From positions 248,001 through 312,000 of the forward strand of contig JASANH010001668.1 in assembly GCA_030248295.1 (NCBI GenBank): a DNA stretch of 64,000 bases, written 5' to 3'. Origin of the DNA: Mesodorylaimus sp. YZB2_4. Lineage: Eukaryota > Nematoda > Enoplea > Dorylaimida > Dorylaimidae. Each line of letters starts with the position of its first letter. The stretch's first letter is position 1. Shown here piece by piece: positions 60,049-64,000 of this stretch. The position numbers and the translations under genes were made by a program. Under the pieces are notes generated by a model that saw nothing but the letters and a program-made list of their open reading frames with translations, did not search any database and was not told the DNA's origin.

Positions 60049-62809
60049 TTACGAACACCCGTTAGATATACCAGGCAATGGCTTATCCGTATTAATGCTT
60101 TTAAACAGATGCCAGATCGGCGAAGTTTCAGTGTGAGCTGGCTGAGCGTAAGAAAATCCACGCTCTTTGCATATTTCGAGAATGACTTCGTAGGTGTGCT
60201 CGGAGAGATTGAAGTATTCGCATCCACCGTTATAGCTCCAAAATCCCAATAGGTAAAGCGGTCCCTCGCGTAACCATTCCCACTTGCTATTGTCATTGGA
60301 GCAGTAAGTCCAGACAAACTCTAAAATTACATAAAACATTTAAAAACATCGTTTCGTTGTCCCAGGATTGACGGGATGATATTTAGCGCTGTCTAACTGT
60401 TTCAAATTTCTATGTCTAGCCAGAAATTTTTCTTTTTGAGTAAGCTCACAACAAGTAGGTACATTTTGGTTCTGATAATCAGGGCTGGATAATTTAACAG
60501 CGAATTTTTATGATCTAGTTGTTACTATAAACCATAAAATTTGGTGCCATCCATCTTAACACCTTGCCCATTGAAGGCGTAAACAAAAATCATTAATAGG
60601 AAACGATTGGTGATACCTATCGCATAAAAACACCATTGCTAGTTTCCAACAAGTTGCAAGCGAAACCAGATACAAGTCGTGCACAACCGACTCGCGTTTC
60701 ACCAGAGCGAATGGTTCTTTGACACCACCTAGTCTTGCAAGACTTGTGTGGGAACACTAGCACGACTACGAATAATTTGGTTTCATAAACTTACAGTACA
60801 AGCTTCTGCTGTAGCCTTCTGCATTTGGGCCAATTTACAAGTTCTGCGTCGATCTTTCACATATCACTTTCACCAGCTCCTTTTTTACAAGGCCTTACAA
60901 AATCGTGGCGAAACGCTCGTCCGGCGGTCTGATTACTTATTGCCCATATTTCTTTTTAAAGCACTTGCAACGTGGTTGTCCTGGACGGCTCAAGGCCCCT
61001 TCTAGACCCCGGATCGGGTCAGGAACTTTCGGGTCGGGTCGGGTCGGGTCGGGTCGGGTCAGCAAAATTTCGGGTCGGGTCGGGTCAAAATCGGGCCGGG
61101 TCACTTTTTTGAAAGATCGGGTCAAACGGGTCAAAAATACATAAATTTTGCAAGTTACTACTATCAGCAACTACAGAACCTTTTCAAACGTGTTCGACTC
61201 CAGGATTTGCAGTATATGCTTCATGAATGCATGCACAAAGTCTATCATTCCAGTTCTCATTCTGCGTAACTTCCGAGAATGTCACACAAATTGTAAGTTG
61301 TAAGAATGACCAATTTTTCTGAGTAATTTCTGCAAAGGGAAGCGTCCATATGTGGAAGTTCTCATTCAACTCTGATGAATGAGTGGGACTAGCCATACTC
61401 TAACAAAAAAAGGAGTTGATAACAATCACATTTGATTCCTGAATATGACATAACTTCCTGGTTATACCTGGCTGGAAGAGCAGTATAGTCTGTACCCAAA
61501 AACCAAATATGTACTAATAATAGCCCCCTTGACCACCATCCATGTTAGCATTGCAGAACAGTTTGCTGTGTTCAAAAGTGATAGGTGCCCTCACATCCCT
61601 CCACCAGGTGTAGGTTCTGATGAGCTAGTGTCCACCTTAACATGACTTTATAAGCAGTATCTTTTGGGAAGACTAGATGCAACTCTAGCCTGGGGTTTAT
61701 ACAGAGTAGGTATTTCTTTGTTTAACCAAGGATAAGCTGTCTCAGACTCCGGAAGTTATGACAGAGTTGTCTCTATTTTTCACGCCTATTATTCGGATTG
61801 GTTAAATCTTGTCTCCAGTGGACAGACCCTAGTCGCTTTTAGATCTGAGGTTTTTTAAAAATTAATTGACCACTATTGTGGGAAAGATAATGGAACGTTA
61901 TTGCATTTACCACGGATAACTAGGGAATAACAAAAGATGAAGATTCGCGAGCGTTAGATGTCTTCATCTCATACTTTCTCACTGTCACCTTTACACCAAG
62001 GCCACCACGTTCTGAGTATTTGTGAACGGTTTTTATCGCGATGAACTTCAACTACTTATAACGAATTCGGGTCAACCCGACCCGAAATTTCTGGTCATGG
62101 ACTTTCGGGTCGGTTCGGGTCGGGTCGACCCGACCCGTCGGGTTGAACCCGACCTGATTCGGTGTCTACTTGTAAGCAGTCTCTCACGCTTGCGAGTTTG
62201 TGCTGAAACACGGATACGTGTGAAATAGTCACTTGCGGCGCTTGCAACACTTGGAAAGGGCCTCAGTAAAACTGGGCTTAAGCAGAAAGGGGGTCGGTCA
62301 CAAAAAGATTTTGTAAGACAGGGGATGAAAGAAGGGTCGAAAACAATACGACGTCGTTTATGCATTTGATTGTTGCTCTCACAGGTTGATTATGTTACTA
62401 AGTCTGGTAGGTGTAGGTGAAATGTGACCGACAAAAGTCACGGGACAAAAACTTCAACTTGAAAAAAGGCGAGTCTGTCGGGGGCAATGCTCCAGCGACG
62501 AGAGCGCGACCTAATTTAGTGATGAAACCTTTTTCCCATTCCTAGCACGTTATTGAGCACAAATTTGCAAAACCAAGAACGCGGTGAAAACTTGAGTTTC
62601 TGGTATTACTCAAATTCTCCAAAGCGTAGCCTTACCATAGTCATTTTGACCAAGTCGACGAACGCGACTGGAACTTTCTGCGAAAAACAATCGATGAAGG
62701 ATGCAGGTGAAAAGCGTCAAATCAGCTGCTTACCAATTTTATTGATGGGATCCCCAAGCGCGGAAGCTGCTAGGCTAATCAGAATCAGTAAGCTTAGGGA
62801 ATACAACAT
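60049..62809 (-). CDS. Secreted four-cysteine protein, array member F
   Basis: Exons 62809-62734, 62677-62636 and 60320-60049, both introns phase 1, give 129 aa. The signal peptide is MLYSLSLLILISLAASALG, then DPINKI. The linker (SSSRVRRLGQNDY) contains RVRR, a possible processing site. The domain is the most divergent: EFVWTYCSN with Phe for the first Trp, LLGFWSYNGGCEYFNL, then CKERGFSYAQPAHTETSPIW, ending SNGCS. Intron 2 is 2.3 kb and contains a GGGTC-rich repeat. A TATA box lies 71 bp upstream, with the same block as B. The pairing of exons 1-2 with this distant exon 3 rests on phase and family resemblance only. Confidence 0.65.
61016..62155. repeat. GGGTC pentamer arms about 1 kb apart
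   Basis: At 61,016-61,130 there are tandem GGGTC units. At 62,066-62,155 lie GGGTC and GACCC units in both orientations. The layout resembles the GTACC-armed hAT-like element at 25.2 kb, but I found no clean terminal repeat or target duplication. It lies in intron 2 of member F. Confidence 0.6.
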
Positions 62810-62879
62810 GTTGAAGAATAAACGTTGTTGTGGATTGATATGCCGCCTGTTGACCAATATTTTATCAAATTTGCACTCT

Positions 62880-62887
62880 CTTTTATA
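62880..62887 (-). promoter_or_regulatory. TATA box of array member F
   Basis: TATAAAAG on the minus strand, 71 bp before the ATG at 62,809, in the AGCAGCTCCAG context shared with member B. Confidence 0.65.
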
Positions 62888-63421
62888 ACTGGAGCTGCTA
62901 TCTTCTGCATTTCGATAAGCTTTCAGAAAAATTCATTGGATATGATAAAAATGAATGTCGTGTGATGCAACAAATTCTTTTTCTGGAGATTAAGGCACGC
63001 TTTTCCAAAAATCAACGCAAAATGACTCAAACGATATTTTCGAAAAGGTTTTTTTCTGTTTCTTTAAAAGGAAGCATGCAAAAATTATTCTTTCTGCGCA
63101 AAAGGCTTTGCCGTGCGATTGAACTGCCCCCACATGCGCCTCATGCTGTAGGCATGCAGCAGCTGAGCTGAGCGGGCGGGACACAAGATAAAGAAAACTA
63201 AGCAGCAAGTAGTGGCAGCCGAGAAGCCCAGAACGAAAATATTAAAATAGCATTTTACCACTCTGCTATCAGCCCGCGAAAAAGTACAGAGCCAGTGGCT
63301 TTAGAACGAACCAAGGGGCTATCGAAAAAATTTTGGGATAAAAAAGTAAATCATCCAAGAAAATTCTTTCTACTTAAGCGATGAATCTGCCTTTCTTGTG
63401 CTCTGATTTTAGATTCCACGA

Positions 63422-63690
63422 TCAACCACAAAACCAAAAAAACATGTCATCAATAAGCTCACAGTACACATTTTCGCCATAAATATCGCACTTTTCCTTC
63501 CTCATTATTATTAAATCCCACTTTGAGAGCTGGCAATTCCGTGTCTTGTACACTGGTCTGATGGAATGTGATAGCGAGAAAACAGGGCAGGCTGGCGAGG
63601 GCAGTGCCAAAGACGTAATCCCCACCAATATCAGATTTCTTGAGCGCGACTAACCAGATGAGATTTCGATCGGGATTACTGTTGGTAAAA
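63422..63690 (-). other. Possible exon at the window edge
   Basis: Two overlapping minus-strand frames are open here. One reads WLVALKKSDIGGDYVFGTAL after a CAACAG acceptor-like site near 63,686. No domain is recognised and the gene, if any, would continue outside the window. Confidence 0.2.
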
Positions 63691-63705
63691 ATACTTGATT
63701 TGAAT

Positions 63706-63825
63706 GCGACGCTCCCAGCTCCGACGTGGGAGCGTCGCATTCACCCAGCCAGCCCCAGCCCCAGCCCCAGCTCCGACGTGGGAGCATGATTTGAATCCCA
63801 GCTCCCAGCTCCGACGTGGGAGCTA
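63706..63825. repeat. Palindromic tandem repeat (CAGCTCCGACGTGGGAGC)
   Basis: Three copies of CAGCTCCGACGTGGGAGC occur within 120 bp, at about 63,716, 63,767 and 63,809, two of them preceded by GCTCC. Each can fold because GCTCCCA pairs with TGGGAGC. A (CCCAGC)n-like run separates the first two. Confidence 0.75.
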
Positions 63826-64000
63826 GGAGTACTTGAAAAGAACGTACTGTATGATCCGACCATCCCACCGTATGATGACCCTCGGCCTGGATCCCGAGGG
63901 TCGGATCAGTATATGCTGCCATTGTTCAGCATCTTCTCTGACATATCTTATGTACAAAAGAATACAATGCAATAATTTAACAGAGAACACTGGCAGCACT

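Noticed and set aside
61016..61130. Telomeric repeat
   Set aside because: The GGGTC units are pentamers in interstitial, two-armed, degenerate arrays inside a gene intron. They do not match known animal telomere repeats.
38490..62809. C-type lectin or Kunitz-type domain for the secreted array
   Set aside because: Cysteine number and spacing, and the lack of WND/EPN or Kunitz signatures, do not fit. I prefer to call the family unrecognised.
1..64000. CRISPR array, bacterial operon or phage features
   Set aside because: Every recognisable gene is intron-split and metazoan. No regularly spaced direct repeats with unique spacers were seen.

Overview
This is animal nuclear DNA. The genes are split by many GT-AG introns whose acceptors mostly end in a T-run plus CAG or TAG. 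The recognisable products are metazoan: a mitochondrial tRNA methyltransferase of the TRMT10C type, a cuticlin-like zona pellucida (ZP) domain protein, an organic anion transporter (SLCO/OATP), and a collagen prolyl 4-hydroxylase alpha subunit. A cuticlin-type ZP protein, a collagen hydroxylase and T-rich acceptors together fit a nematode or other cuticle-bearing invertebrate. The species cannot be named from sequence alone.

Layout. 1-7 kb: a broken BEL/Pao gag and two unrecognised minus-strand genes, one of which (5272-6318) reads cleanly across four exons. 7.7-10.9 kb: TRMT10C, minus, 3 exons, 389 aa. 12.1-17.8 kb: ZP-domain protein, plus, 8 exons, 441 aa. 18.2-24.7 kb: SLCO transporter, minus, 13 exons, 971 aa, convergent with the ZP gene. 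25.2-26.2 kb: hAT-like element with a BED-finger remnant. 28.3-35.5 kb: prolyl 4-hydroxylase alpha, plus, at least 10 exons, one internal exon not located. 35.5-38.5 kb: repeats, a tRNA-Gly half and a near-perfect hairpin. 38.5-63 kb: a head-to-tail minus-strand array of six complete three-exon genes and one broken copy. They encode small secreted four-cysteine proteins of a family I do not recognise, with dead transposons between them.

How the genes relate. TRMT10C acts in mitochondrial RNase P and tRNA methylation, and SLCO in uptake across the plasma membrane. The ZP protein and P4HA both serve extracellular matrix or cuticle formation, but nothing links them in regulation. The array is the unusual part. 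Every member has the same plan: a signal-peptide exon, a short variable linker exon, and a domain exon that opens with a W-V-x-x-[YF]-C-S motif. Both introns are always phase 1. Linkers and surface positions diverge strongly, while cysteines, tryptophans and the Q-P-x-x-[ST]-x-x-S-P block are kept.

Repeats are dense: tRNA-derived SINEs, two hAT-like families, MITEs, a Tc1-like element, RTE-like and other LINE remnants, a long inverted repeat, and arms built from pentamers (GTACC, GGGTC, GATCC). Exon boundaries were read by eye from splice consensus and reading phase; no alignment or transcript data were available.
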